Positions 1-5,546 of a stretch of 13,677 nt of DNA are shown here, in pieces. Position 1 is the first letter of the stretch; every line of letters starts with the position of its first letter. Origin of the DNA: an uncultured Caulobacterales bacterium (GTDB lineage Bacteria; Pseudomonadota; Alphaproteobacteria; Caulobacterales; Caulobacteraceae); the NCBI GenBank assembly GCA_903889785.1, contig CAISYT010000138.1, positions 1 to 13,677 of the forward strand, given 5' to 3'. Both the position numbers and the translations under genes were made by a program. Below the pieces are notes generated by a model that saw nothing but the letters and a program-made list of their open reading frames with translations, ran no database searches and was not told the origin of the DNA.

Positions 1-441
1 CTGCAGCACCCGCGTGCCGAACGCCCGCCCAAGGCCAAACCCGACCAGTGACGACACCAGCGTACCGATCCAGCTATAGGCCATCCCGGTCACGGGCCCG
101 AACGCCACCATCGCCCCGGCGATAAGCACGATCTGTGGCACGCCAAGAAACGCCAGAGCGGCGAAAGCGGCCACGGCCACGGGCAGAGCCCAGGGGCCTT
201 GGGCCGCAGCCATCCAATGCTCGACCGTGGCCTCACTATCGAAGCCCAGCAGCTTGGCGCCGAACAGGAAGATGATCCCTACCCCACCGAACAGCAAGAA
301 GCCGACCGCGACCATGCGCCAGGCACGGGCATTCATGGTCATGATGAAGTCGAGGAAACGGCGCATGGGCCGCCACGCCTCGCCCATCAGCGTCAAGGGG
401 TCAAGCACGACCTCGGACAACGACTGCACTGGGGCCAACAC
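1..441 (-). CDS. TVP38/TMEM64 (SNARE-associated, DedA-like) membrane protein, 3' part missing
   Basis: Only the N-terminal 147 codons are visible; the reading frame runs off the left edge. The chosen start is GTG at 441 because an in-frame TGA lies just upstream and GGGAG sits close before it; an ATG at 387 (codon 19) is the alternative. A basic, amphipathic N-terminus is followed by a hydrophobic segment at about residues 43-62 and a long hydrophobic stretch at about 84-138. That stretch includes the family signature FGPVTG (114-119) and ends in GFGLGRAFG (134-142). This Phe-Gly-Pro ... Gly-Arg pattern is typical of the TVP38/TMEM64/VTT domain of inner-membrane proteins. Eukaryotic VTT proteins are lipid scramblases and bacterial DedA relatives act in envelope and lipid-carrier homeostasis; the role of this protein is not known. 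It is divergent from aspC. The family is fairly sure, the substrate is not. Confidence 0.82.
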   Translation of the reverse strand, partial: MLAPVQSLSEVVLDPLTLMGEAWRPMRRFLDFIMTMNARAWRMVAVGFLLFGGVGIIFLFGAKLLGFDSEATVEHWMAAAQGPWALPVAVAAFAALAFLGVPQIVLIAGAMVAFGPVTGMAYSWIGTLVSSLVGFGLGRAFGTRVLQ

Positions 442-625
442 GCTCCCGGTGCAGAGGCGAATATATCACTCCAAATCAGGCTAGGGACTGGTCAATCAGG
501 GAACGCCGATACTAAATCCATTTCCAAACCGGTCGGTTCCAACGTTGCGCCGCAGCGCAGCGGCGCGTAAACTTCTCGCCTTCCCGAAAGGCCAGCTTGG
601 CCATCAAAACTGCAGGGTCGTCTCC
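442..625. promoter_or_regulatory. Divergent TVP38/aspC control region with three palindromes
   Basis: This 184-nt gap separates divergent genes. Inverted repeats seen directly: AACCG-gt-CGGTT at 527-538, inside a pair of TTCCAA direct repeats (522-527 and 537-542); a perfect GCGCCGC-n6-GCGGCGC at 547-566; and GGCCA-gct-TGGCC at 590-602. A weak sigma-70-like promoter for aspC can be drawn as TTGCGC (545-550), 17-nt spacer, TAAACT (568-573). The GC palindrome would then fill the spacer, as an operator might. AGGG at 614-617 lies 8 nt before the aspC ATG and is its likely ribosome-binding site. On the minus strand TATATT (460-465) resembles a -10 for the TVP38 gene, but no well-spaced -35 is present. 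The promoter calls are tentative; the palindromes are certain. Confidence 0.35.
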
Positions 626-1828
626 ATGTTTTCCGAATCCGCCGCCCTTCGTCGCATCGCGCCTTCCGCAACCATCGGCATCAGCGCCAAGGCGCGGGCA
701 ATGAAAGCGGCCGGCCGCGACATCATCGCCCTCTCGGCCGGTGAGCCAGACTTCGACACCCCGGACAACATCAAGGAAGCGGCGATCAAGGCCATCCGTG
801 ACGGCAAGACCAAATACACCGACCCCGACGGCATCCCGCAGCTCAAACAGGCCATCGTCGACAAGTTCGCGCGCGAAAACGGCCTGACCTACAAGACCAG
901 CCAAGTCCATGTGGCCCCCGGCGGCAAGCCGGTGATCTACAACGCCTTGGTCGCAACGGTGAACCCGGGCGACGAGGTGATTGTGCCAGCACCCTACTGG
1001 GTATCCTATCCGGACATGGTCATGTTGGCCGGCGGCACGCCGGTATCCCTACTGACCAGCGACGCCGACGGCTTCAAGATTCAGCCCGATGCCCTTGAGG
1101 CAGCGATTACCCCGCGCACCAAGTGGATCATCCTCAACTCGCCGTCCAACCCGTCGGGTGCCGCCTACACGCGCGCGGACCTACGCGCCCTAGCCGATGT
1201 GCTGCTGCGCCATCCGCAGGTCTGGATCCTGACCGATGACATGTACGAGCATCTGATCTTCGACGATTTTGAATTCACGACCATCGCCCAGGTCGAACCC
1301 CTGCTCTACGATCGCACCCTGACCATGAACGGGGTATCGAAAGCCTATGCCATGACCGGTTGGCGCATCGGCTATACCGCTGGTCCCGAGCCCCTAATCA
1401 AGGCCATGGGCAAGATGATCAGCCAGACCACCTCCAACCCCTGCTCGATCTCGCAGTGGGCTGCGGTTGAGGCGCTGAGTGGCACGCAGGAATTCATCAA
1501 GCCGAATGCCAAGCTGTTCCAGGCCCGGCGCGATCTGGTGGTTTCCATGCTGAACCAGGCCAACGGCTTGCACTGCCCCACTCCGGAAGGCGCATTCTAC
1601 GTCTATCCCTCAGCGCGCGGCTGCATCGGTAAGACCGCCCCCACCGGCACGGTTATCAAGACCGACGAGGATTTCGCCGGTGAGCTGCTGGAAGCGGAAG
1701 GCGTCGCTGTGGTGCACGGAGCGGCGTTTGGCCTGTCTCCATTCTTCCGCATCTCCTACGCGACCAGCAATGCCGAACTTGAAGATGCCTGCTCGCGTAT
1801 CCAGCGGTTCTGCAAAACTCTGCGATAA
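626..1828 (+). CDS. aatA: Aspartate aminotransferase (class I/II PLP-dependent)
   Basis: This 400-residue cytosolic enzyme transfers the amino group between aspartate and 2-oxoglutarate (oxaloacetate/glutamate), linking amino-acid synthesis to the TCA cycle. The class I fold-type I signatures are present: NSPSNPSG with Asn175, DDMYEH with Asp204 and Tyr207 contacting the cofactor, the pyridoxal-phosphate lysine Lys239 in SKAYAMTGWR, and the carboxylate-binding arginine Arg375 in FFRISYAT. The frame is open upstream to 545, but ATG 626 is preferred: AGGG lies 8 nt upstream, and MFSESAALRRIAPSATIGIS matches the normal N-terminus and the roughly 400-aa family length. In alphaproteobacteria this subgroup (1b) often also accepts aromatic amino acids or prephenate, so a broader substrate range is possible. 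The gene seems to be a single transcription unit, followed at once by a hairpin. Confidence 0.95.
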   Translation: MFSESAALRRIAPSATIGISAKARAMKAAGRDIIALSAGEPDFDTPDNIKEAAIKAIRDGKTKYTDPDGIPQLKQAIVDKFARENGLTYKTSQVHVAPGGKPVIYNALVATVNPGDEVIVPAPYWVSYPDMVMLAGGTPVSLLTSDADGFKIQPDALEAAITPRTKWIILNSPSNPSGAAYTRADLRALADVLLRHPQVWILTDDMYEHLIFDDFEFTTIAQVEPLLYDRTLTMNGVSKAYAMTGWRIGYTAGPEPLIKAMGKMISQTTSNPCSISQWAAVEALSGTQEFIKPNAKLFQARRDLVVSMLNQANGLHCPTPEGAFYVYPSARGCIGKTAPTGTVIKTDEDFAGELLEAEGVAVVHGAAFGLSPFFRISYATSNAELEDACSRIQRFCKTLR

Positions 1829-1853
1829 CAGGCGGGCCTTAGACGTCCGCCTG
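1829..1853 (+). terminator. Hairpin immediately after aspC stop, possible terminator
   Basis: CAGGCGG (1829-1835) pairs perfectly with CCGCCTG (1847-1853). G1836 with T1846 (wobble) and C1837 with G1845 extend the stem, leaving a 7-nt loop. It starts at the first base after the TAA. No U-tract follows, so it may be a weak or Rho-assisted terminator, or a 3'-end stabiliser, rather than a classic intrinsic terminator. Confidence 0.4.
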
Positions 1854-1862
1854 GCCAACATT

Positions 1863-1922
1863 GGCCCGACCACAGTCCGTCGGGTCGCTGATCTCGAAGA
1901 TCCGACGGTCTTCGAGATCAGC
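1863..1922. repeat. Tandem inverted repeats: 8-bp hairpin abutting a 14-bp perfect stem
   Basis: Two hairpins abut. Hairpin A pairs 1863-1870 with 1879-1886 (one G-T wobble). Hairpin B pairs GCTGATCTCGAAGA (1887-1900) with TCTTCGAGATCAGC (1909-1922), 14 perfect pairs around an 8-nt loop. The loop segment CCGACGG (1902-1908) is the exact reverse complement of CCGTCGG (1877-1883), which overlaps the 3' arm of A. An RNA from this region could therefore form A plus B, or an H-type pseudoknot in which the B loop displaces A. Neither strand has a U-tract after the stem. It lies 44 nt before the DUF4169 ATG, so it could be a 5'-leader element, a repetitive extragenic palindrome or a protein-binding site. 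The structure is certain; the function is unknown. Confidence 0.7.
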
Positions 1923-1965
1923 AAAAGGCCTGGGATTAGCAACAGGGTTCAGGACAGTAGCCGCC

Positions 1966-2157
1966 ATGAGCGCCGAAATCATCAGCCTGTCCCAGGCTCG
2001 AAAGGCCAAGGAAAAGACCAAGGCCGCCAAGGGTGCCGCTGGCAACCGTCTCAAATTTGGCCGCACCAAGGCCCAGAAGGCGCTTGATCAGCTGGAAGCG
2101 GAACGCAAGGTCCGTAAACTCGACTTCGCCAAGCGCGACGCACCCAACGACGAATGA
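1966..2157 (+). CDS. DUF4169 family small basic protein
   Basis: A 63-residue, highly charged, helix-rich protein that fits the alphaproteobacterial DUF4169 family: MSAEIISLSQARKAK at the start, the conserved block NRLKFGRTKAQKAL in the middle, and a Lys/Arg/Glu-rich C-terminal half. The frame is open back to 1861, but ATG 1966 is chosen: it gives the family's usual length of about 60 aa, the upstream part would read through the hairpins, and AGGA at 1951-1954 lies upstream, at a somewhat long spacing of 11 nt. The stop codon TGA overlaps the ATG of the next gene (ATGA), indicating translational coupling with the RHH protein. The function is not established. The basic, presumably extended helix would suit nucleic-acid or protein binding (inference). 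Confidence 0.85.
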   Translation: MSAEIISLSQARKAKEKTKAAKGAAGNRLKFGRTKAQKALDQLEAERKVRKLDFAKRDAPNDE

Positions 2158-2366
2158 GAGAAGGCCTGCGCAAACGCTCCCTGAACCTCGCGGGTCACGC
2201 CACCTCGCTTGCCTTGGAACCAGAGTTCTGGGCCGTGCTGGATACCGCCGCCGCTCGTGAAAGCGTCAGCCTGGCGGTTCTGGTCGGGCGGATCGACGAT
2301 GGACGTGAGGGTCGAGGGCTGGCAAGCGCCTGCCGGGTGTGGGCGCTGGCATGGTCTAGGGCTTAG
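2154..2366 (+). CDS. Ribbon-helix-helix (RHH_4) domain protein
   Basis: A 70-residue protein whose core LRKRSLNLAGHATSLALEP (residues 5-23) has the beta-strand pattern of the RHH_4 family. It is followed by the two helices EFWAVLDTAAARESVSLAVLVGRID and a C-terminal helix with the family-like ending SACRVWALAW. RHH proteins dimerise through the strand, which inserts into the DNA major groove, so a DNA-binding regulator is the likely role; the target is unknown. The ATG lies inside the last codons of DUF4169 (4-nt overlap) with no separate Shine-Dalgarno, so translation probably depends on ribosomes finishing DUF4169. This neighbour pairing recurs in alphaproteobacteria to my knowledge. It lacks a visible toxin partner, so a classic toxin-antitoxin role is not supported. 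Confidence 0.82.
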   Translation: MREGLRKRSLNLAGHATSLALEPEFWAVLDTAAARESVSLAVLVGRIDDGREGRGLASACRVWALAWSRA

Positions 2367-2414
2367 GCTGCTGATACCTAACGCGCTGGCTAGGGTAATT
2401 TCAAATCTAGTTTT

Positions 2415-2436
2415 GACGCGGCAAAAAGGCCGTGTC
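2415..2436 (+). terminator. Hairpin between convergent RHH and TonB-like genes
   Basis: GACGCGGC (2415-2422) pairs with GCCGTGTC (2429-2436) around the loop AAAAAG, 8 pairs including one G-U wobble in the plus-strand transcript. In the minus-strand transcript the wobble becomes an A-C mismatch, so the plus orientation is favoured. No U-tract follows on either strand. Its place between two convergent stop codons suits a terminator, but the lack of a U-run keeps this tentative. Confidence 0.35.
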
Positions 2437-2438
2437 GC

Positions 2439-2849
2439 CTACTCTGGAACCTTGAAACTCATTTGCAGCTTCACCCAGCCGCCGGCAGTCGGTGCGCCAC
2501 GGGCATCACGTTCGGCCAGACGGGTCACGTCTGTCGACAGGCGCACGGCGGCCTGGCCAAATCCATAGTCGGCAGGCGCTTCCGAAACGACGTCACAATT
2601 GCGTAGCCGGTGTTCGTCATTGACCTCACAAAGCACGGTGGCTTGGCCGTCCTTCGCAGCGCTGATCGCCGCCTGAGGATAATAGGCTTTCCAATCGAAC
2701 TCACCAGCAACCTCGGCCTGGGGATCGCGCAACATGCGGCGCATTTCCGTGGTCGAGGCCTTAACCGACTGCGCTTTCGCAACAGGCTCTGCGGTAGCGC
2801 CCGTCGCGACGGCGGCTGCAAATATCAGAAGTACATAACTTTTTTTCAT
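2439..2849 (-). CDS. Secreted TonB C-terminal-like periplasmic protein
   Basis: The chosen product has 136 residues, starting at ATG 2849. The frame is open back to 3098, but MKKSYVLLIFAAAVATGATA is a clear Sec signal peptide with likely cleavage after Ala20, and the upstream extension is low-complexity Gly/Arg/His sequence. The mature part resembles the TonB_C fold: YYPQAAISAAKDGQATVLCEV (about 56-76), then CDVVSEAPADYGFGQAAVRL and a final WVKLQMSFKVP strand. Unlike TonB itself there is no retained membrane anchor and no proline-rich spacer, so this looks like a free periplasmic TonB_C relative, not an energy transducer proven to contact ExbBD. Cys74 and Cys85 could form a disulfide across a hairpin. 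The usual ribosome-binding position is occupied by a perfect DnaA box, and no good Shine-Dalgarno is seen. The cellular role is unknown. Confidence 0.75.
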   Translation of the reverse strand: MKKSYVLLIFAAAVATGATAEPVAKAQSVKASTTEMRRMLRDPQAEVAGEFDWKAYYPQAAISAAKDGQATVLCEVNDEHRLRNCDVVSEAPADYGFGQAAVRLSTDVTRLAERDARGAPTAGGWVKLQMSFKVPE

Positions 2850-2850
2850 T

Positions 2851-2859
2851 TTATCCACA
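2851..2859 (+). promoter_or_regulatory. Perfect DnaA box abutting tonB-like start codon
   Basis: TTATCCACA matches the high-affinity DnaA-box consensus at all nine positions. On the minus strand it reads TGTGGATAA and ends one base before the ATG at 2849, so it covers the -2 to -10 positions where a ribosome-binding site would lie. Bound DnaA could repress the tonB-like gene or act on the divergent uvrD gene. A single box is not an origin. A GANTC site (GAATC, 2954-2958), the target of CcrM methylase in Caulobacterales, is in the same intergenic region. Confidence 0.5.
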
Positions 2860-3056
2860 GACAGTTGGGTGTGAGACAACAATCTGTCGTAAACATGATC
2901 CCAACGCCTCGCCTGCGCAATAGGGCGAGAGAAGATCTCCTGTATTTTTGCTTGAATCCAACGCCAGCCGGCCGGCTTGCGGTGCCCGTGGCGGTGCCCA
3001 GCCGCCTCGGCACCACGCCGCTTGCATCGCGGAACAAAACCCGTACCTAAGGCCAC
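2860..3056. promoter_or_regulatory. uvrD upstream region with palindromes and degenerate LexA-like site
   Basis: This part of the gap contains a 12-bp perfect palindrome AGCCGGCCGGCT (2966-2977), two copies of GCGGTGCCC 12 bp apart (2979-2987 and 2991-2999), and a GGTGCC/GGCACC inverted repeat (2993-2998 with 3009-3014). GAAC-n7-GTAC at 3032-3046 differs by one base from the alphaproteobacterial LexA operator GAAC-n7-GAAC (the same as GTTC-n7-GTTC). It lies 10 bp before the uvrD start. No convincing -35/-10 pair was found on either strand. Control of uvrD by LexA is a possibility only. Confidence 0.25.
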
Positions 3057-5372
3057 ATGTCCGCGACCGTTCCCGCCGCCGAGCCCGCCTATCTTCACGG
3101 CCTCAATCCCGAACAGCGCGCGGCGGTCGAGGCTGTGGAGGGACCCGTGCTGGTCCTGGCCGGTGCTGGCACGGGCAAGACCCGAGTCCTAACCACCCGC
3201 CTGGCCCACATCCTCGCAACGAGCCGCGCCAAACCGTGGGAACTTCTGGCCGTCACATTCACCAACAAGGCCGCGCGCGAAATGCGCGAGCGGATCGCCC
3301 ACCTGATCGGGCCGTCGTCAGAGGGGCTGCGCTGGTTGGGCACCTTCCACTCGGTAGCGAACCAGATCCTTCGCCGCCATGCCGAATTGGTGGGGCTGAA
3401 ATCTAACTACACCATTCTCGACACCGACGATCAGGAACGACTGATCAAACAGGTGCTAGAGGCCGCCGACGTCGATACCAAACGCTGGACCCCGCGCGCC
3501 TTCGTCGGAGTGATCGACCAGTGGAAGAACCGTGGCTGGACCCCGGCCAGGTTACCCGCCGGTGAAGGTGACCACTTCGCCCCCCTGCCCGCTGACAAAG
3601 ACCGGGGCCGGACGCTCTACGCCGCCTACCAAGAGCGTCTCCGCACGCTGAACGCCTGCGATTTCGGCGATCTGCTGCTGCACAATCTGACCATCTTTAC
3701 CTGCCATCCAGACGTGCTCGAAAGCTTCCAGCAGCGCTTTCGCTACATGTTGGTGGATGAGTACCAGGATACCAACGTCGCCCAATATCTGTGGCTGCGC
3801 CTGTTGGCCCAGACGCGCCACAACCTCTGCTGCGTCGGCGACGACGACCAGTCGATCTACGGCTGGCGCGGGGCAGAGGTCGACAACATACTGCGCTTCG
3901 AGCGCGACTTCCCAGGGGCCAAGGTCGTCAAGCTGGAGCGCAACTACCGCTCGACGTCTAACATCCTTGCTGCGGCCAGCGGCCTTATCGCCGCCAATAA
4001 GGGCCGGCTGGGCAAGACGCTGTGGACCGAGGGCGACGCCGGCGACAAGGTCGAGGTGCGGGGTGTCTGGGACGGTGAAGCCGAAAGCCGCTTAATCGGC
4101 GAGGAGATCGAGCGCGCGCGCCGCAAGGGCCGTCGCTTTAAAGACATGGCCATCCTGGTTCGCGCCAGCTTTCAAATGCGCGCCTTCGAAGAGCGCTTCG
4201 TCATGCTGCAGATTCCCTATGTGGTGATTGGCGGCCCGCGCTTCTTCGAACGGGCCGAAATCCGCGATGCCCACAGCTATCTGCGGCTGATCCTATCGGA
4301 AGACGACGACCTGGCCTTCGAGCGAATCGTCAATGTACCCAAGCGGGGTATTGGCGAGGCCAGTGTGCAGCGGGTGCTTTACCTCGCCCGCACCCAGGGG
4401 GTTTCCGCCCTGATAGCATCTCGCGGGCTGGTCAAAACCGACGAACTGCCAGCCCGCACCCGCACCAGCCTCGCCAACTTCATCCGCGACATCGACCGCT
4501 GGCGCGGCCAGCTCGAAACCCTGCCCCATGCCCGCCTGCTGGAAGCGGTGCTGGAGGAGAGCGGATACACCGATGCCCTGCGCGCTGATCGCGGCCCGAC
4601 CAGCCAGACTCGCTTGGAGAACCTCAAGGAACTGGTCCAGTCCATGGCCACATTCGACACCCTCCAGGCCTATATGGAGCACGTTGCCCTTGTGATAGAC
4701 CTGGACCGCGGCGCCGGCGAGGACAGCGTGCAGATCATGACCCTGCACAGCGCCAAAGGGCTTGAATTCCCATTGGTTTTCCTGCCCGGCTGGGAGGAAG
4801 GCGTCTTCCCAAGCCAGCGATCTATGGATGAGAAGGGCGAGAAGGGCCTCGAAGAGGAACGCCGCCTTGCCTATGTGGGCCTAACCCGTGCCCGCGAACA
4901 GGCGCGGGTGTCCTTCGCCGCTAACCGTCAAGTCTATGGGCGTTGGACGACCCAGTTGCCCAGCCGCTTCGTCGATGAAATGCCCGCCGCCCATGTCGAT
5001 TCAACGTCCGAGACGGGGTACTACGGCGGCGGCCCTGGGATGGAAATGAAGACCAATCGGTGGGACGATCAGCCCAGCTTTAAGCCAGGCTTTGGCGGGG
5101 GATACGCATCTCCGGGCTGGCAGCGCGCACGCGACCGTGGGTTTTCCGCCGGCGGTGGCCGAGCCGCGCCGATCGAGGGCGAGGGCCGTTTGGTAGCGGT
5201 GTCATCCGCGGCCACGGCCAGCAAGTTCACCCGGGGCGAACGGGTGTTCCATATCAAGTTCGGCTACGGCGTCGTCACCGCCATTGAGGGCAACAAATTG
5301 AGCGTCGCTTTCGAGAAGGCCGGCGAGAAAAAGGTCATCGATAGCTTCGTGGAGAGCGCCGCAAAATCCTAA
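3057..5372 (+). CDS. uvrD: UvrD/PcrA-family superfamily 1A DNA helicase
   Basis: This 771-residue ATP-dependent 3'-5' helicase is expected to act in nucleotide-excision and mismatch repair, and in clearing stalled polymerases or RecA filaments. The SF1A motifs occur in order: Q motif LNPEQRAAV (Gln20), Walker A AGAGTGKT (Lys41, Thr42), motif Ia TFTNKAAREM, motif II DEYQD (234-238), motif III DDDQSIYGWRGA (Gln265, Arg271), motif IV LERNYRST, motif V TLHSAKGLEF (562-571) and motif VI YVGLTRARE (Arg611). After the helicase core comes a Gly-rich flexible linker (about 665-720). It ends in a Tudor-like domain from about residue 724 (FTRGERVFHIKFGYG ... VAFEKAGEKKVI), the region used by PcrA/UvrD to bind RNA polymerase. 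ATG 3057 puts the Q motif at the usual distance; AAGG just upstream is a close, weak Shine-Dalgarno. The length is slightly above E. coli UvrD. PcrA is an equally valid name. Confidence 0.93.
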   Translation: MSATVPAAEPAYLHGLNPEQRAAVEAVEGPVLVLAGAGTGKTRVLTTRLAHILATSRAKPWELLAVTFTNKAAREMRERIAHLIGPSSEGLRWLGTFHSVANQILRRHAELVGLKSNYTILDTDDQERLIKQVLEAADVDTKRWTPRAFVGVIDQWKNRGWTPARLPAGEGDHFAPLPADKDRGRTLYAAYQERLRTLNACDFGDLLLHNLTIFTCHPDVLESFQQRFRYMLVDEYQDTNVAQYLWLRLLAQTRHNLCCVGDDDQSIYGWRGAEVDNILRFERDFPGAKVVKLERNYRSTSNILAAASGLIAANKGRLGKTLWTEGDAGDKVEVRGVWDGEAESRLIGEEIERARRKGRRFKDMAILVRASFQMRAFEERFVMLQIPYVVIGGPRFFERAEIRDAHSYLRLILSEDDDLAFERIVNVPKRGIGEASVQRVLYLARTQGVSALIASRGLVKTDELPARTRTSLANFIRDIDRWRGQLETLPHARLLEAVLEESGYTDALRADRGPTSQTRLENLKELVQSMATFDTLQAYMEHVALVIDLDRGAGEDSVQIMTLHSAKGLEFPLVFLPGWEEGVFPSQRSMDEKGEKGLEEERRLAYVGLTRAREQARVSFAANRQVYGRWTTQLPSRFVDEMPAAHVDSTSETGYYGGGPGMEMKTNRWDDQPSFKPGFGGGYASPGWQRARDRGFSAGGGRAAPIEGEGRLVAVSSAATASKFTRGERVFHIKFGYGVVTAIEGNKLSVAFEKAGEKKVIDSFVESAAKS

Positions 5373-5546
5373 AGGATTGCTCGCTGAATTGCGGGCACAC
5401 CGGATTTGCAACTCGGTCTAGCGCTCATCGGCCACAGCGCTGCGGCCAGGGTGTGGACTGCATATCCGTCGACCTGACCACCAGACCCATCAAAGTCCGC
5501 GCATAATTTTCGTGTCGATGGACGGCGAACCCGCTATCCCCCGCTT
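5373..5546 (+). other. uvrD-prmA intergenic region
   Basis: This 174-nt gap has no credible ORF. It holds an interrupted 18-bp palindrome, GGCC-a-CAGCGCTG-c-GGCC (5430-5447), and an AGCGCT repeat (5420-5425 and 5436-5441) able to form a 6-bp stem. CATAAT at 5502-5507 resembles a -10 box for prmA, but no -35 at normal spacing is visible. No intrinsic terminator with a U-tract follows uvrD. Confidence 0.3.

Noticed and set aside
545..625. 27-codon N-terminal extension of aspartate aminotransferase
   Set aside because: It reads through the palindromes, lacks family similarity, and the ATG at 626 has a ribosome-binding site and gives the standard length.
1861..1965. 35-codon N-terminal extension of DUF4169
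   Set aside because: It is encoded by the 1863-1922 hairpins and exceeds the normal family length.
2154..2366. Toxin-antitoxin module with DUF4169 as the toxin
   Set aside because: DUF4169 shows no toxin fold or catalytic motif, and the pair is widespread core content in alphaproteobacteria to my knowledge; only the small coupled layout resembles such modules.
2851..2859. Replication origin
   Set aside because: Only one DnaA box is present, with no AT-rich unwinding region or cluster of boxes and no origin-linked genes nearby.
2850..3098. N-terminal extension of the TonB-like protein to 219 codons
   Set aside because: The extension is low-complexity and would bury a textbook signal peptide beginning at 2849; it also overlaps the start of uvrD.
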